A stretch of DNA of 64,000 nucleotides from Tipula vernalis. Its lineage: Eukaryota > Arthropoda > Insecta > Diptera > Tipulidae. Below, piece after piece: positions 1 through 12,671 of the stretch. The stretch is taken from assembly GCA_958295665.1 (NCBI GenBank), contig OY282560.1, forward strand, positions 43,586,333 through 43,650,332, read 5' to 3'. The notes beneath the pieces are model-generated. The model was not told where the DNA came from, made no database searches, and saw only the letters and a program-made list of their open reading frames with translations. The position numbers and the translations under genes are program-made. Position 1 is the stretch's first letter, and each line of letters begins with the position of its first letter.

Positions 1-2
1 GG

Positions 3-3000
3 GGCGGTGACAGCTTAACAATCAAAGGCGACATTGATGGCACGGATTGCATCATCACTCTGGATACGGGAGCAAATCGCACGATTGTCCGTAAAGATCT
101 GATCGATGGAGATGTACAACCAGCTAATGGATTGAAGTTACAAACAGCAACTGGAGATAGTTCAATAATAAAAGGCAAAAAGATCGTGAAAATAAAAATC
201 GGGAGAACTCTTTTCCAACACGAAGTGCTGATTGCAGATATTGTGGATGAAGTTATAATGGGGATGGACTTCATGAGGGCAAATGGCTTCGTGCTGGATG
301 TTGGACGAGGAGTTTTAAGTTACGATAACATCGAGTTGCCACTTCAATCTAGCAGTGCTGGAGCAACTATCAGGCGAATTATTATTGATCATCGGGAGAA
401 GCTGCCACCGAATTCGGAGACGATCCTATGGGGAAAATTGGAGGGAGGTTCTGGGTCACCCAGGTTGTGGGTTGTGGAAGCTAACGAAGAGGAGAACGGA
501 GCCAAGGAAATTATAATCGGGAAAGCCCTAGTTAAACCAAACAACGACTATAGAGTACCAATTAGGACTCTAAATCTCTCGGATAAGACGAAAACCATCA
601 AGAAAGGGACAGTCATCGGAAAATGTAACGAGGTTTCAACTATAGTAAAGTGTGAACAGAGAAGTCCGGTTGAAAAAGCCGACATGCAAGGGCAGAAAGA
701 AATGGTAGAACAACTTATGCAGAAATGGACCGAAGATCTTACCGAGGCACAGAAAAATTCTGCACATCAACTACTCAAACGGTACACGTCCATATTCTGC
801 AGTACATCGGATAATAACGGAAGGACCTCAATGGTAAAGCACCGCATTGATACGGGAGAAGAGATGCCAATTCGTCAACCACCCAGGAGACTACCTTTGG
901 CAAAACAACAAGAAGTCAATCGAATGGTAACAGATATGCAGGCAGCAGGAGTAATTGAACCATCTAATAGCCCATGGAGCTCACCGGTAGTATTGGTCGA
1001 GAAGAAGGACGGTAGCATGAGATTTTGCGTTGATTACCGAAAACTCAATGCTGTGACGAAAAAAGATAGCTACCCACTGCCAAGGATCGATGACACGTTA
1101 GACACATTATCGGGTGCTCAAATATTTTCGACATTAGATCTACAAAGCGGCTATTGGCAGGTGGAAGTCCATGAGGAAGATCGCGAGAAAACAGCGTTCA
1201 GTGTGGGTAACGGACTTTGGCAGTTTAATGTTATGCCGTTCGGATTATGTAATGCCCCTGCGACTTTTGAACGATTAATGGAGCGCGTGTTAAAGGGATT
1301 ACATTGGAAGACTTGCCTAATATATCTGGACGACATCATCGTTATGGGGAAGGATTTTGACGAGCATCTAAAGAACTTGGCGGAAGTTTTGGATCGGATA
1401 AAGGCTGCCGGATTGAAGTTAAGTCCAAAGAAGTGTAAGCTGTTCAGAACTGAAGTCAAATATTTGGGTCATCTCGTAACGATTAATGGAATTCACACCG
1501 ACGAAGAAAAGATCGCCGCGGTTAAGAACTGGCCAAGACCTAAAAATTTACACGAATTACGAAGCTTTCTCGGATTGTGCACCTATTATAGACGCTTCGT
1601 GCCAGGATTCGCCAACATCGCCAAGAGTTTACACGAGTTGACCAGGAAGAACAAAGCATTCGAATGGAAGAATGACCAGGAAGAAGCATTCGTGGAACTA
1701 AGGAGACGGTTGTGTGCCGCGCCAATCCTCGCGTACCCTATACCCAACGTGAAATTTATTTTGGACACCGATGCAAGTAATGACGGTATAGGAGGTGTGT
1801 TATCACAGAAAATTAATGGTCAAGAAAGAGTTATTGCGTACTTCTCCAAAACATTATCAAAACCGGAGCGTAATTACTGCGTGACACGGAAAGAATTGTT
1901 GGCTATAGTGGAGTGTGTCAAGCATTTCCATAAGTATCTTTATGGCCAAAAATTCCATTTACGGACAGATCACGGCGCTTTACGGTGGCTGTTACAATTT
2001 AAGAATCCAGAGGGACAAGTAGCACGCTGGATCGAACGTCTTCAAAGCTACGATTTCCAAATTGAACATCGGAAGGGAAGTGCACACAGAAATGCCGACG
2101 CATTATCAAGACGGCCGTGTCCAGTAGAATGTAAACATTGTGGCCATGTTGAAGCAAAGGAAGGCACCATCGACGTTAGGCTTACGCAAGTGCTGCCTGA
2201 TGAGGAGTGGACCGACGAAATGATCAGGAAAGAGCAATTGGATGATACGGATTTATCAGTTATAATGGAATGGAAGGAAAAGGAACACCGGCCAACTTGG
2301 AGCGAGATCGCGGACAAAACTCCCATTGTCAAGGCTTATTGGGCTCAATGGGATAGCCTCCGTCTTGAGAATGGCTGTTTAAAACGATTGTGGGAAAGCA
2401 CGGATGGCAAAGTGAAGCAATTGTTGCTGGTGATACCAAAGTGCCGGATTGTAGAAATTCTGAATGAGTATCATGGAGGAGCAAGTGGGGGCCACCTTGG
2501 AATTAATAAAACTCTAGCAAAGATACGTCAACGATTCTACTGGGCAGGATGTAGGCAGTCTGTGATAGAATGGTGCCAAAAATGTGACCAATGTGCGGCG
2601 GTGAAGGGACCCGCACGCAAAAGTCGTGGAACCATGAAACAATATAACGTTGGAGCACCATTCGAAAGAATTGCAATGGATGTAGCGGGCCCATTTCCCA
2701 CCACTGAGAGCGGCAACAAATATGTGCTAGTAATCATGGATTATTTCAGCAAATGCCGGAGGTGTACCCCATTCCCAATCAGGAGACGACAACAATAGCT
2801 GATGCCGTGGTAAACAATTGGATTAGCAGATTTGGAGTGCCGATGGAGATTCATACCGATCAAGGACGGAATTTTGAATCGGTGGTGTTTCAAGAAATAT
2901 GCCAGATGCTCGGTATAAATAAAACGAGAACAACGCCTTTGCATCCACAGTCTGACGGTATGGTGGAAAGATTCAATGGTACATTGGAGGAATATCTAGC

Positions 3001-3532
3001 AAAGGTCGTTGAGAAAAACCAACGCAACTGGGATCGACATATACCGATGTTTCTGATGGCCTATCGATCAGCTATACATGACACAACCGGAATGACACCA
3101 GCTAAAACGTTATTTGGAGATAATCTACGGTTACCTGGAGATCTAAAGTTTGGGGCTGTACCATCATCGGCTTTATGTGGACAAGATTACGTGGACCGAA
3201 TGAAAGGGGAACTTAATGAGATTCATCAATTTGTACGGGAGAAAATACGGATGTCAAGTGACCGGATGAAGGCTCGATATGACATACGAGCAAATAACCA
3301 GGGCTTCCAGGAAGGGCAATTAGTATGGCTTCACAACCCGCAACGGAAAAAGGGATTATCACCGAAGCTGCAACCAGCATGGGAAGGACCTTATATTGTC
3401 ATCACAAGGATGAACGATGTGGTTTATCGGATACGGAAGGGACATCGAGGTAAACCAAAGGTGGTGCATTTGGAGAGGCTGGCCCTATACAGAGGAGGTG
3501 ATTTGGGTCCTGTTCGGGACGAACAGGCTTAG
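3..3532 (+). pseudogene. gypsy pol polyprotein (PR-RT-RNaseH-IN), one frameshift
   Basis: The frame is open from base 3, with the protease motif DTGAN near 62-76. The reverse transcriptase active site YLDD is near 1322-1333. RNase H begins at TDAS near 1770. The integrase zinc finger (H-H-C-C) is near 2470-2595, and the catalytic D, D, E residues are near 2680, 2856 and 2965. The frame stops at 2798. The integrase core continues in another frame from about 2753 to 3532, so a single-base change near 2752-2757 breaks the polyprotein. A chromodomain-like C-terminus is not obvious. All other motifs look intact. Function would be polyprotein processing, reverse transcription and integration of the element; as it stands the copy is non-autonomous. 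Confidence 0.92.
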
Positions 3533-3543
3533 GTGAGGGGTAG

Positions 3544-4040
3544 TGTGACGGTGACACCTAGTGTGTAATAGAATAAGTAAAACTAATAGCTCAATGTTTA
3601 CTGTACTAAATGGAATTTTCCATGATAAAAATTGTTATGTAATGTTTCTACGCTATTCCAACTGGAAAAGTCGTGAACTTTCGAGAAGCTTGGTTTGTGT
3701 ATATAAAAAGGCGAACAAGATCGAATTGGATTATTAGTATTTGGAACGCGATAGTGTAAACTTGTAAGATTATTAGTAATATTTGGTACGCGATAGTATA
3801 AAGATTAAAAAGAATTAAAAAGTGATTTAAAAAGTGTTGTAGTGCGATAAATAAAGTAAAAGTGATCAGTAAAATTTAAGAATAATTTATATAAAGTGAT
3901 TTTGTGAATTTTTATTGATAAACTGTGTTGTAATAAATTTTGTGAAATAAAAAAAAATTCGTTGGTGATAAATTGAATTGAGTTTGTATTATTCACAATC
4001 CAGTGATACGAACCTTGATTGACAAGGCAAAAACGTAACA
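3544..4040 (+). repeat. 3' LTR of the gypsy element
   Basis: It begins TGTGACGGTGACACC just after the purine-rich tract gtgagggg and ends AAAACGTAACA, giving TG...CA termini and about 497 bp. A TATA-like tatataaaaagg lies near 3699-3711 and AATAAA signals follow. The 5' LTR is outside the window, so the limits are inferred from termini only. Confidence 0.75.
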
Positions 4041-4606
4041 ATATAAATTTAATATGTATTATGACATCTCGTGGCAGGGATCATAGATCTCATGTTTAAA
4101 TAAACCTAATTTTTTTTTTTTGGGTTAATGTTATTCTTGCGGGGATTTATCCTACGCAATTGTTATTGTAAATTTTTCAAGGAAATACGCTTTATTATAA
4201 ATCAAAGGCTAACAAACAAAATTTAGAGGGACAAAGTGGATATTTTAGTGTTAGTCGAAATAAAAAATTAAAACAACACAATTTGTTTTCTTTTAGTGCT
4301 ATGTGGTAGAAAAAATCAAGCATAATCATAACCATATACATATTTAGCTTAACACAAGGGGATCTCGATTGGTGCCAAAGCCAACATACAGCTGGAAATT
4401 TGGGTCGTGTTGCAGAAATCACGGGCTTGCAAGTAGGCTGATAAGCGCACCTCTACCCACGGTAAATATTTATACGGTTATTAAATTAAATATATCATGA
4501 ACATAAACATTTATCTTTCAGACTGCTTCTTAATTTAGATTCCGGGCCTTGATGCCATACTTTGTCGAAGGCTTGAGATATGTGCGAGAAGACATTTGAA
4601 CATATT
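4041..4606. other. AT-rich intergenic stretch, no feature seen
   Basis: I see no convincing coding or repeat structure here between the gypsy LTR and the MITE at 4607. Confidence 0.5.
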
Positions 4607-5200
4607 ACTTTCTTTTACTCTAGTAAAATAAAGTATAGTAATCATGAAAATTTTGGACCTTGAGATTTTTAGAGATTTATTTGTTTTGAGGTCCCCTGAG
4701 TCCGAAATAGTGGGTTTCGAAATGGTGTCTGTCTGTCTGTCTGTCTGTCAGTCTGTCAGTCTGTCAGTCTGTCAGTCTGTCAGTCTGTCAGTCTGTCAGT
4801 CTGCCAGTCTGTCAGTCTGTCAGTCTGTCAGTCTGTCAGTCTGTCTGTGTCCTCTCTACAGCCCAGATGGTTTAACCAATCGAACTGAAACTTCAGATTT
4901 AAGCTTTTTTGATAAATTGGGATGTCCCAGTGAATTTTACTCCAAATCGGCTAACCGGAAGTGGCCACTCCCTTGGTCCAGAAAATTTATTTTGCAAATA
5001 TCTTAAAAAGTATAAGGTTTACAAAAAATTACTTAATACAAAATGTTTCCAAAAATTAAAAACAAATAAAAATAAAAAATTAAAAATTAAAAAAAAAAAA
5101 TTAAAAATTTAAAAATTAAAAAAAAAAATTAAGAAAAAAATAAAATTTCTCAAAATTCTCTGTTCGTAAAAGAAAGTCGTGTGTTGGCCACACCTCCATT
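4607..5200 (+). mobile_element. TIR/MITE-like element copy 1 with a tetranucleotide array
   Basis: It starts ACTTTCTTTTAC, and the inverse GTAAAAGAAAGT occurs near 5166-5177. A second copy lies inverted at 16075-16551 and shares sequence beyond this inner repeat through ccacacctcc. The element has no coding capacity. It contains an expanded CTGT/CAGT array, an A/T-rich tail, and conserved blocks around attttggaccttgag and ggtttaaccaatcg. The class is uncertain: MITE-like by inverted repeat, but without a verified target duplication. It resembles microsatellite-bearing insect elements in general design. Confidence 0.7.
4726..4850 (+). repeat. (GTCTGTCA)n/(GTCT)n tandem array
   Basis: A run of about 125 bp made of GTCT then GTCTGTCA units with one variant unit (ctgcc near 4801). 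The inverted copy of the host element at about 16400-16425 has only a few units, so the array expanded after the copies separated or contracted in the other. Confidence 0.95.
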
Positions 5201-5753
5201 TTTTTTTTGTTTTCAAGAGCATGTTCAATTAAATCTATATGATTCTGTACATATGACCTATAGAGTGGATTTCAATATTTTCTGAGTTTCAATTAAAATC
5301 TTAATTAAAATGAAAGTCCCAAAACTCCAATAACCACAATATAGTTATATATTTCAAACTTTATTTAGTAAATCGCTGTGATTGCTTTGAATGTCACTCA
5401 AGAATAGAAAGATCTTTATTTTGAAATATCATCAGCTAATAAAAATTATCTATTTGCCTGACCCGATATCGGGTCAAGAAATTCAATAAATTCAAACTGG
5501 CGAGCAAATATAATTGACAATTATTGAACGATGGTAAGCAGCCTGATTAATTTGAATTTATCTGGAATTTATCTACAATATATGGATATAATATAATTAA
5601 TAATTTACAATAGTACATATTGTGAATTTTATCCAAAATGTCAATGTTTTGATTTTTCTTTTTTATTGACAAACTTTGCGGGTTGAATTTAATGGATTTA
5701 TGTGTTTAATTAATTTTTTTTTTATTTATCCAACCTTAACATACTCCGCCCCG

Positions 5754-6047
5754 TCAACGGTCCGTTAACCATCCGTTGGAAGTTTGCAGATTTTGTCTAT
5801 TATTTGCATAGAAATTGTGAATGAGGCTATCTATAATCCAAAATCTTTGTTTAATTAGATAGGATGTTATGGAAGGGTATAGGGATTTAAATATTGTTGG
5901 TGGATGAAGTTTATTATCATTAACGCTTAACGGACTGGAATTTGGCTGAATGATTGGGTGCCGTTTCTCGAATTGACTGTCTATATTGTGATGATGTCCT
6001 CCAACCCTTAATATTCTATTTTCATCTAGGAAAGGATTAAGTGACAA
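5754..6047 (-). pseudogene. BEL/Pao integrase N-terminal fragment
   Basis: The translated segment contains LNPFLDENRILRVGG and a following KRHPIIQP, the block that precedes the integrase zinc-binding region in BEL/Pao polyproteins. It opens directly beside the pogo-like MITE at 6055, which separates it from the upstream pol. Confidence 0.85.
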
Positions 6048-6054
6048 TAAATTA

Positions 6055-6304
6055 CAGTCGAAACTCGATTATCCAGGATGCTCGGGACCGGAGGATTTCC
6101 GGAAAATCAAAAATCCCGGTTGATCGAATTTTTCGGTTTTATAAAAAAATACACAATATACATACATATGTACATATATGTTTAACACAGAAACAACAAT
6201 GTTGCCAAAATTTAACGGAAACGTGACGCAAAAAAATCGACTGTGTAAAAAAAAATCACGGATAATAGAGGTTTACGAATAATAGGATCTCGGAAAATCG
6301 ACTG
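6055..6304. mobile_element. pogo/Tigger-like MITE with TA duplication
   Basis: A 250-bp non-coding element. The left end CAGTCGAAACTCGATTATCC pairs imperfectly with the right end ...ggaaaatcgactg. TA lies directly outside each end (6053-6054 and 6305-6306), as expected for Tc1/mariner-pogo insertions. It sits inside BEL/Pao pol and is therefore younger than that element. Confidence 0.8.
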
Positions 6305-6834
6305 TACTTACCTTGTGTAACAATTTATTAATTTCTATTTCGTATGCACTGGGTTGTGCCCATTTTATAAATTTATTTTCGGCTTCAATATTTATTGGTT
6401 AAATCTGCCGATATATCGTCAGTCTTGTTTGTTTGTAGGCTGCATACTTTAAGCGGTCGCCTTTCATCATCATCGTCTGCTGAACATTGACATTCCTCTT
6501 TGTTTACGGGCCAGTTGCTAGAATTCTTAGTCAAGTTGGACCTTACCACCATAGTTTTAGACCAATTAGTTGTCCAGCAGCCACTCCTTTAGATGCCTGA
6601 TCTGCTGGATTATCTGTGGATAAGATATGATTCCATTGACTTCTAGGTAATACTTTTAGGATTGCAGATATCCTGTTCGCCGCAAATGTTTTCCATGTTG
6701 CTGGATAGTCCGAGAGCCATTTGAGAATAGATGGAATCTAGCCAGGAATAAATTCTAGCTATCGGTATATTCATCTTCGTGGTGTTCCATAACTTCACCA
6801 ACAAATGAGCCTCACACAATTCTAGCCTTGGAAT

Positions 6835-7062
6835 TTAAACCTGCTTGATTGGAGCTACCTTTGTTTTAGCTGTAATCAGATACACTTTGATGTATCCATC
6901 TTTGTCAACAGATCTCGCGGCGCAAAATTCATGGTATTCGGCTTCTTCAAATTGAATATATCTTGGAATCTGAATTTTTTCCAGTTGCTTTGAAAATGCT
7001 GAGGGTTTATGAGATAGATCTTCATCACAGTCTACCTTTAACATCCACAGTTTCTGCATCAA
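6835..7062 (-). pseudogene. BEL/Pao RT-RNase H region fragment
   Basis: The minus-strand reading MMQKLWMLKVDCDE ... KIQIPRYI ... KVAPIKQV matches the segment between reverse transcriptase and RNase H in Pao-type polyproteins. Flanking frames are broken by stops. Confidence 0.8.
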
Positions 7063-8962
7063 AATGTTAAATTGTATGATAGAAGGCGATACCAGTCCAA
7101 GGGGATTAAAAATTCATGAAATTTCTGCCAAAATTCACCGTTTTGTTACTGTGATATCGGTGTCTTATACACTAAAAGTAAACGAATCTTTCGCTGGATT
7201 CCATTGCAACTCGAGTATTTTTATAGTTGCGGTTTCATCTTCAAAATTAACATTTTTTGACCTAACTTCGAAATTATCAGATAAAATGGGATAGTTGGAT
7301 TCCCATTTTCGTAAACGCATTGCATTTTCAACTGTATCTGCGCACCACTGATTAAATCATCGACATAAAAATAATTGAAGATTGTTGGGTGAATACTGGA
7401 TTCGATGTGATCTACTGCTGTTTGTTGCAGAGCACGTGTACTATGGTAAGCCGATAATGAATCAAATTGTCACTAGGAGTTTTACGCCATAATATCAGTT
7501 GAAAATCACTGTCCATTTTATCAACCAACACTTGTCAATATATCTTTTCAATATCCGCTGTTAAAACAATTCGATGTTGCCGAAACCTTGTAAGAATTGA
7601 CCATAGTGTTGGCTGTATCGTTGGACCTATCATCATTTTTTGACTGAGCAAAATTCCGCTTGAAGTTTTGTAAGATCCGTCAAAAATTACATAGGAAGCT
7701 TCGTGGTGGAACTACCTTCCTTTTATAATCGTGTGATGCGGCAAATAGTATGTGTTTTGTTCTTTTGCATTAAAATCAGCTTCTGGAAAGCATTCCGTGT
7801 GACCATGCGCTATGTAATCATATAGAGTATGGTTCACAAGTTGCTACTTCTTCGATTTCCCAGAAATTTCGAAGAATTTGATCTATGTTCATATTTAAGG
7901 TTCATCCTACCAACAATCCAACCGAATACGGTTTTCTGTGCAATCATTGTTCCATTTGGGTGAGCTACCCGGCCATCTTCCAAAACGCTGAAGAACTTAC
8001 CGGCACCGATAAGTACGTCGTATATCGATTCCTCTTCTATGAAGGTAAATTATTAAATAATTCACAATCTTGCATACTCTTAATTGCCTTATAGTTGCGG
8101 CTGTAATTTTGGAATAATTAGAGCCTCGATATTTATTCGCGTTTGATTATCATAAATTGAAGGTTAGCACTAGTTTTGTGACACCCACAGTCGTAATAGT
8201 CGACGTAGCTAGACGTGTAATCACAATTTTTGATTTTTCGATCCGGAATCCAATAGAACTCTGCATCATAACAAGGAACCATCACTTTATTTCACGTTCA
8301 CTGTTGCTGTCGGGAGAAGCGATAGGTATTTAGCAGCGATTGTTGTATTTGGCTGAATCTTCCTTGTTTGGGTGTATCAGATGATGATCTACTACTATTG
8401 GCAATATCTGGTTGATGACACAGTATTCACTTCCATTTGTAGTAAGGAATGGTGTTTTCGGTTGCAAGTACTACAACGGAATTTTGATCTGCACACTCCT
8501 GCCTGGTGAATTGCTGATAAGCAATTAAAACAGAGCCTTTTGTTCGCCTTGGATAACGAGTGGTGATTTGTACATTTGGGGCACGTTATTGAATTAACAT
8601 GAGCATGGTTTGCTCTAACTCACGTAGTAGATTTAATAATTTTCGGCTGCGGACCACAACATTCAAGTTCATCACTTCTGCCGTTTAGAAATTTAAAAAA
8701 TTGCTCAATTGCGGGAAAATCGCTCTCCGCTGTATAATGGGCCCAAGCTCTTTTCGTATCTTGGTCAAGCTTATTTAATAACAAGTATATATAAGCCATA
8801 GATCACGTTGCTCTGCCTCACTGCCTGTTACTTTTAACCCACGAATTATTTCGTCCGATATACAATACATCACACATATGATGAAGAGTTCTTGCTGTTG
8901 GCTGATGAATAGAAGGTTGATCCCTAAATTGCTTAATTAATTGGGTTATCACTTGCTTCTTT

Positions 8963-9264
8963 TTATCGTAGCTTCCTTAATTTTTGCCTTTGCTTTGGAA
9001 ATTTCGCGGTCTTTTGGGCTTGGACGAGAATACGTTTTAAACAGAAATATAGATCATTAATTGCATCTCGATGTTTCAGATTTTCCGCCGTATCAAGTAT
9101 ATCGTTTTCTTGAATCTTATAATCGTTCCATTCATCATTCAATAACTGAAAATTCGTGCGAACTATACTGAGCGTGGTTTCTTCATCGAATTGCTGAACC
9201 ACATTTTTACTTCATTCATTCGTTTGAAGGTGCGTTTTAACGCACGTGTGTATCGATCCGCCAT
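8963..9264 (-). pseudogene. BEL/Pao gag N-terminal fragment
   Basis: The start codon is at about 9264 with the reading MADRYTRALKRTFKRMNE. A frameshift near 9200 leads into the 8963-9202 reading (QQFDEETTLSIVRTNF). This is the usual N-terminus of BEL/Pao gag-pol proteins. Confidence 0.8.
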
Positions 9265-9649
9265 AGTCAGGAAAAATTTTCGAAATTCAATTATAAAATT
9301 GCACAAATTAATATTTGTGAATGGTGTAGGTATATAGATGTCTTTATATCACAATATAGAAATGTTCAAAAATGTTTTATCAGATAAATATTAAATTCAC
9401 TTTGTCCGAATTATTTATCTATTCACTTTAAAAAAATTAATAATTACCGAGTCCGCCAAAATTCAGTAAAGTCATCTAAAGATGCCGTGAATATTTATTG
9501 AAAACTAATGAATTCAAAAATGTTTGCTGTTGGTTGGATCCGGCTCGAAGGACCATTGGTATAGGATTGTGGAGTGGATTTCAAATATTTTATGAGTTTC
9601 AAAATCACGAACAGAAATCTCAATTAAAATGAAAGTCCCACAAGTCCCA

Positions 9650-10900
9650 ACTTCTGTAGCTTTATTAGGTGTGTTATGAGATGTGTCGTCTGCAAATATT
9701 GTGACAGTTACTTGATTGCTTGTATCGGCCTAAGCACGCTGCCGTGTGGTACACCAGAAATCATGCGGCAAACATCGCTTAATTTTGTATTGTAATCCGA
9801 CATTCATACCACACCTTGTCAAAAGCTTGTGCTACGTCCATGAATAAAGCAGAACAATATCATTTTTCCTCCAGGGCTTTTCAATTACTTGAACTATTCT
9901 GTGTACTTGTTCCATTGTTGAGTGCTCTCTCTCAGCTTCTTCTCCAACAATATAGGCTTTAGACGCTTAAGTATAGTAATTTTTCAAATAATTTTGATAT
10001 ATTTGGTAGCCAGCTTATAGGTCTGTACAACGTAACTTCTTCTGGGGGCTTGCCTTGTTTTGGTATTAATATTACTTGTGAAACCTTCCAGTGTAATGGG
10101 AAATATCCTATTCTAAGTATAGCGTTCAATACTGTTAACTGTTGCAATATTTTTCCTGTGATAAGATGATATCCTGGCGCCTTTTTAAGATTTAACTCTC
10201 TCTGTATCACAGTTCTTACTTCTAAAATAGGAAAGTTCGTGATAGTACGTTTCATTTACAATGGTGGTTCCAAGTACATAGTTTTGAATGTAGTTATTCT
10301 CTTCATCCGAACTTTCTGACGGATATGGTTGAAATACCCTTTCAAAATGTTCTGCAAATACTTCAGCATTTTCTTTGTTATTTCTAGCCCAGTGACCGTC
10401 ACTTTTTTTTGTTTCAGCTTCTTAGCCTTCCACAGTGAATAATCTGTGTTTTCTGTTGGTGAGATTCATTTTTAATGAATTTTTTTCATTGAGTCTTTAC
10501 TTTCTTTTCTCCTTAATACTTTTCTTGACAACATTCAAACATTCCTCGTTCTTTTCTTTCTCATTTTGTAGTAGTGTGTAGTTCTAGTCAGTTTTATTGT
10601 TGCTTAACATTGGTTGTTTCTGTTTATTCAATATCTTTGTTCGCAATGTGATTAAGACAGACGAGTGGTCCGATGACAGCTCCAAGCATGGCGTAGGTTT
10701 AATATAATTATATGCTATTCCTTTGGTGACGCAGAAATCTATGACATCTTTGATCTTTCTCCTATCACATGGCCAATAGGACGGTTCACTGGTTGATACA
10801 TGATGAAGGTTATTTTTTTGATTTGATTTTAATAATGTTTGTCCTCCTATTGTCACCAACCTTGATACCCAATGTTGGTGTTTTGATGACCCAAAGAACT
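9650..10900 (-). mobile_element. Jockey-like LINE fragment
   Basis: The minus strand carries endonuclease sequence at 10584-10859 (YWPCDRRKIKDVIDFCV, then SSDHSSVLITL). RT N-terminal sequence follows at 9959-10255 (KKAPGYHLITGKIL, PKQGKPPEEVTLYRPISWLP). An RT palm remnant near 9800-9850 reads as FMDVAQAF. It is interrupted by stops and joins truncated BEL LTR at 9650. Confidence 0.85.
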
Positions 10901-12671
10901 ATAAAAATGATGAAATTTTTCATTTTTATTGGGCAGTTGAAATGGTCATATCCAATATATATGGAAATACTTACAAGCTAAACGGAAACGAATCATCGTG
11001 AAACATAACATTTTTATACGCAGAAATACAATTTTGAAGAGTCGTGTGTGTTTTGCGATTTTACAACTTTAAATGACCTTGGAAAATATTTATAATTATG
11101 CCCTTATTGTTTGTAATTTAATATTATGTAAATGCGACTTACTAATTCTAAACTAACCATGAAAGTTGTATGACCACCGATTGGCTTAATGTTAATGAAT
11201 TAAGGAGTGTTTCACAACAATGAGCCATACTACTAACTAATGACCGCCATGGTGTATGTAACCGGGTCGATCTCAATCATATTTAACCATCCCGTGCAAT
11301 CCTTCCAAGTTTATGTAAAAATGGGTGTGCTTAGTGATCCTGCTTGGTCGTATACTCTAAATCAATCAATCAATACATTAATATTGGCTTTTATTGAAAG
11401 TATTTGAAAATTACTTTATTGTAAACATAGTAAGCAAACATGATAATACAATATCCGAAAAAAATGTGCTCGTTCTTTTTAATTTTTGCTTCACTATAAA
11501 TACTAAAAAAAAAAAATGTTTTATGTTTTCAAACTCCCACCCATATCCACATATGTACATATGTATTTTATTTTTAATCTATGAAGCTATAAAATGTTTA
11601 TTACGAAATTTTTCAAAAAAAAAGAAAATGGTAATTTCTTTAGTGACGTACAAATTATGTTTAGAACACTAACTTTGAACTATTAAGCATCCCTGCTTTA
11701 ATCCATCAGCAAAATTTATATTTAGCGTTTTCGGAAATAGACCTTGGGTAACTTCACAGTAAATTTCGACCATTAAATTACACTATAATGGTCGAAATTT
11801 ACTGTGAAGTTACCCAATGCCCATTTCCGAAAACGCCAATTGTATGCCATGGACAATGGTTTCTCAATCAAAATGAGATTTAGCCTTACTCTCTTCTAAT
11901 ACTGAATCCTTACGCCTTTTGTTAATATTATTTTACTAGATATCATGTTCTATATGTTTTTATTACCCTTAGGTGGGGACAAGAAACTATTATATTTTTA
12001 TGATATTAAATAACTAAAAGCAAAACATAATTAATTGACATGAGATTAATTTACAATCAGCGATTTTCACTCGACAGTTTAATCCGGACTTGATGCTATG
12101 AATTCCTATAATTTGGGTTGGCGTCACAGCCCAAAATTATAAGCGAAATTAATTCTAAAATTCAAATGATAATTTTTATTACACCTATAATATATGTACA
12201 TACTCATACTCATAATTAACAAATGTAAATTTGTTATCACAATTCTATACATACTCGTACCTACCTTTATCTAAAAAAAAAACCAACTACATACACCCAA
12301 TTTTTGTTTTTATACTAAATACTTATGGGGTATTCTCTATTTTCTAGAATTAATGCTGGGGTGAGCACAAAATTAAAACATCATTCACCACGAGCCACTA
12401 ACGCATACGACGGTGAGTCTGTTAGATATATATTAGTTTAGACCAACAACAAGAGAAATGTAAAGAGAATCCGACATAATGGCACCACAAAACTAAATTC
12501 ATTCAAAGAATTGTGTTTCATGTACATATGTATATTTGTAAATTTGTTTTAATACAAAGCCCGATATTCAATACAAAATTCAGTTTAGTTTCAATATTAG
12601 ACGCGTAAACCTCGCGACGTTATATTTAGAAATTTTGGTTATTTTTTAGTGTGTGTAATAATGAAGGCGTA
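10901..12671. other. non-coding stretch upstream of the fucosyltransferase
   Basis: No gene recognised. It contains the inverted repeat at 11725-11836, a small hairpin near 12108-12141 and acatatgtacat motifs. The promoter of the downstream gene must lie here, but no clear core element stands out. Confidence 0.5.
11725..11836. repeat. long hairpin (51-nt arms, 10-nt loop)
   Basis: The arms 11725-11775 and 11786-11836 are inverted copies matching at 48 of 51 positions, around a loop of 10 nt. The outer ends are gcgttttcggaaat and atttccgaaaacgc. It is non-coding; a foldback MITE or an inverted duplication is likely. Confidence 0.9.

Larger units (their letters stand above)
1..4040 (+). mobile_element. 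Ty3/gypsy LTR retrotransposon, 5' part outside the window
   Basis: The stretch encodes aspartic protease, reverse transcriptase, RNase H and integrase in Ty3/gypsy order, then a purine-rich tract and a 3' LTR. The 5' LTR and gag lie left of the window, so target-site duplication cannot be tested. Only one coding break is visible, so the copy is probably young. Superfamily is certain; the clade is not assigned. Confidence 0.93.
5263..9650 (-). mobile_element. decayed BEL/Pao LTR retrotransposon
   Basis: On the minus strand a gag start (MADRYTRALKRTF) lies near 9264-9226. Gag and pol fragments follow leftward to an integrase N-terminal fragment at 5754-6047. Similar sequence occurs at both ends (gagtggattt ... 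tgaaagtccca; 5263-5331 and 9572-9648), marking LTR ends. The 5' LTR is cut at about 9650 where LINE sequence starts. Beside it the leader holds ggtccttcgagccggatcc (minus strand), typical of BEL elements. Many stops and frameshifts make it non-functional. Confidence 0.88.

Noticed and set aside
4726..4850. CRISPR-like array
   Set aside because: Units are contiguous 4-8 bp microsatellite repeats without spacers, inside a eukaryotic transposon.
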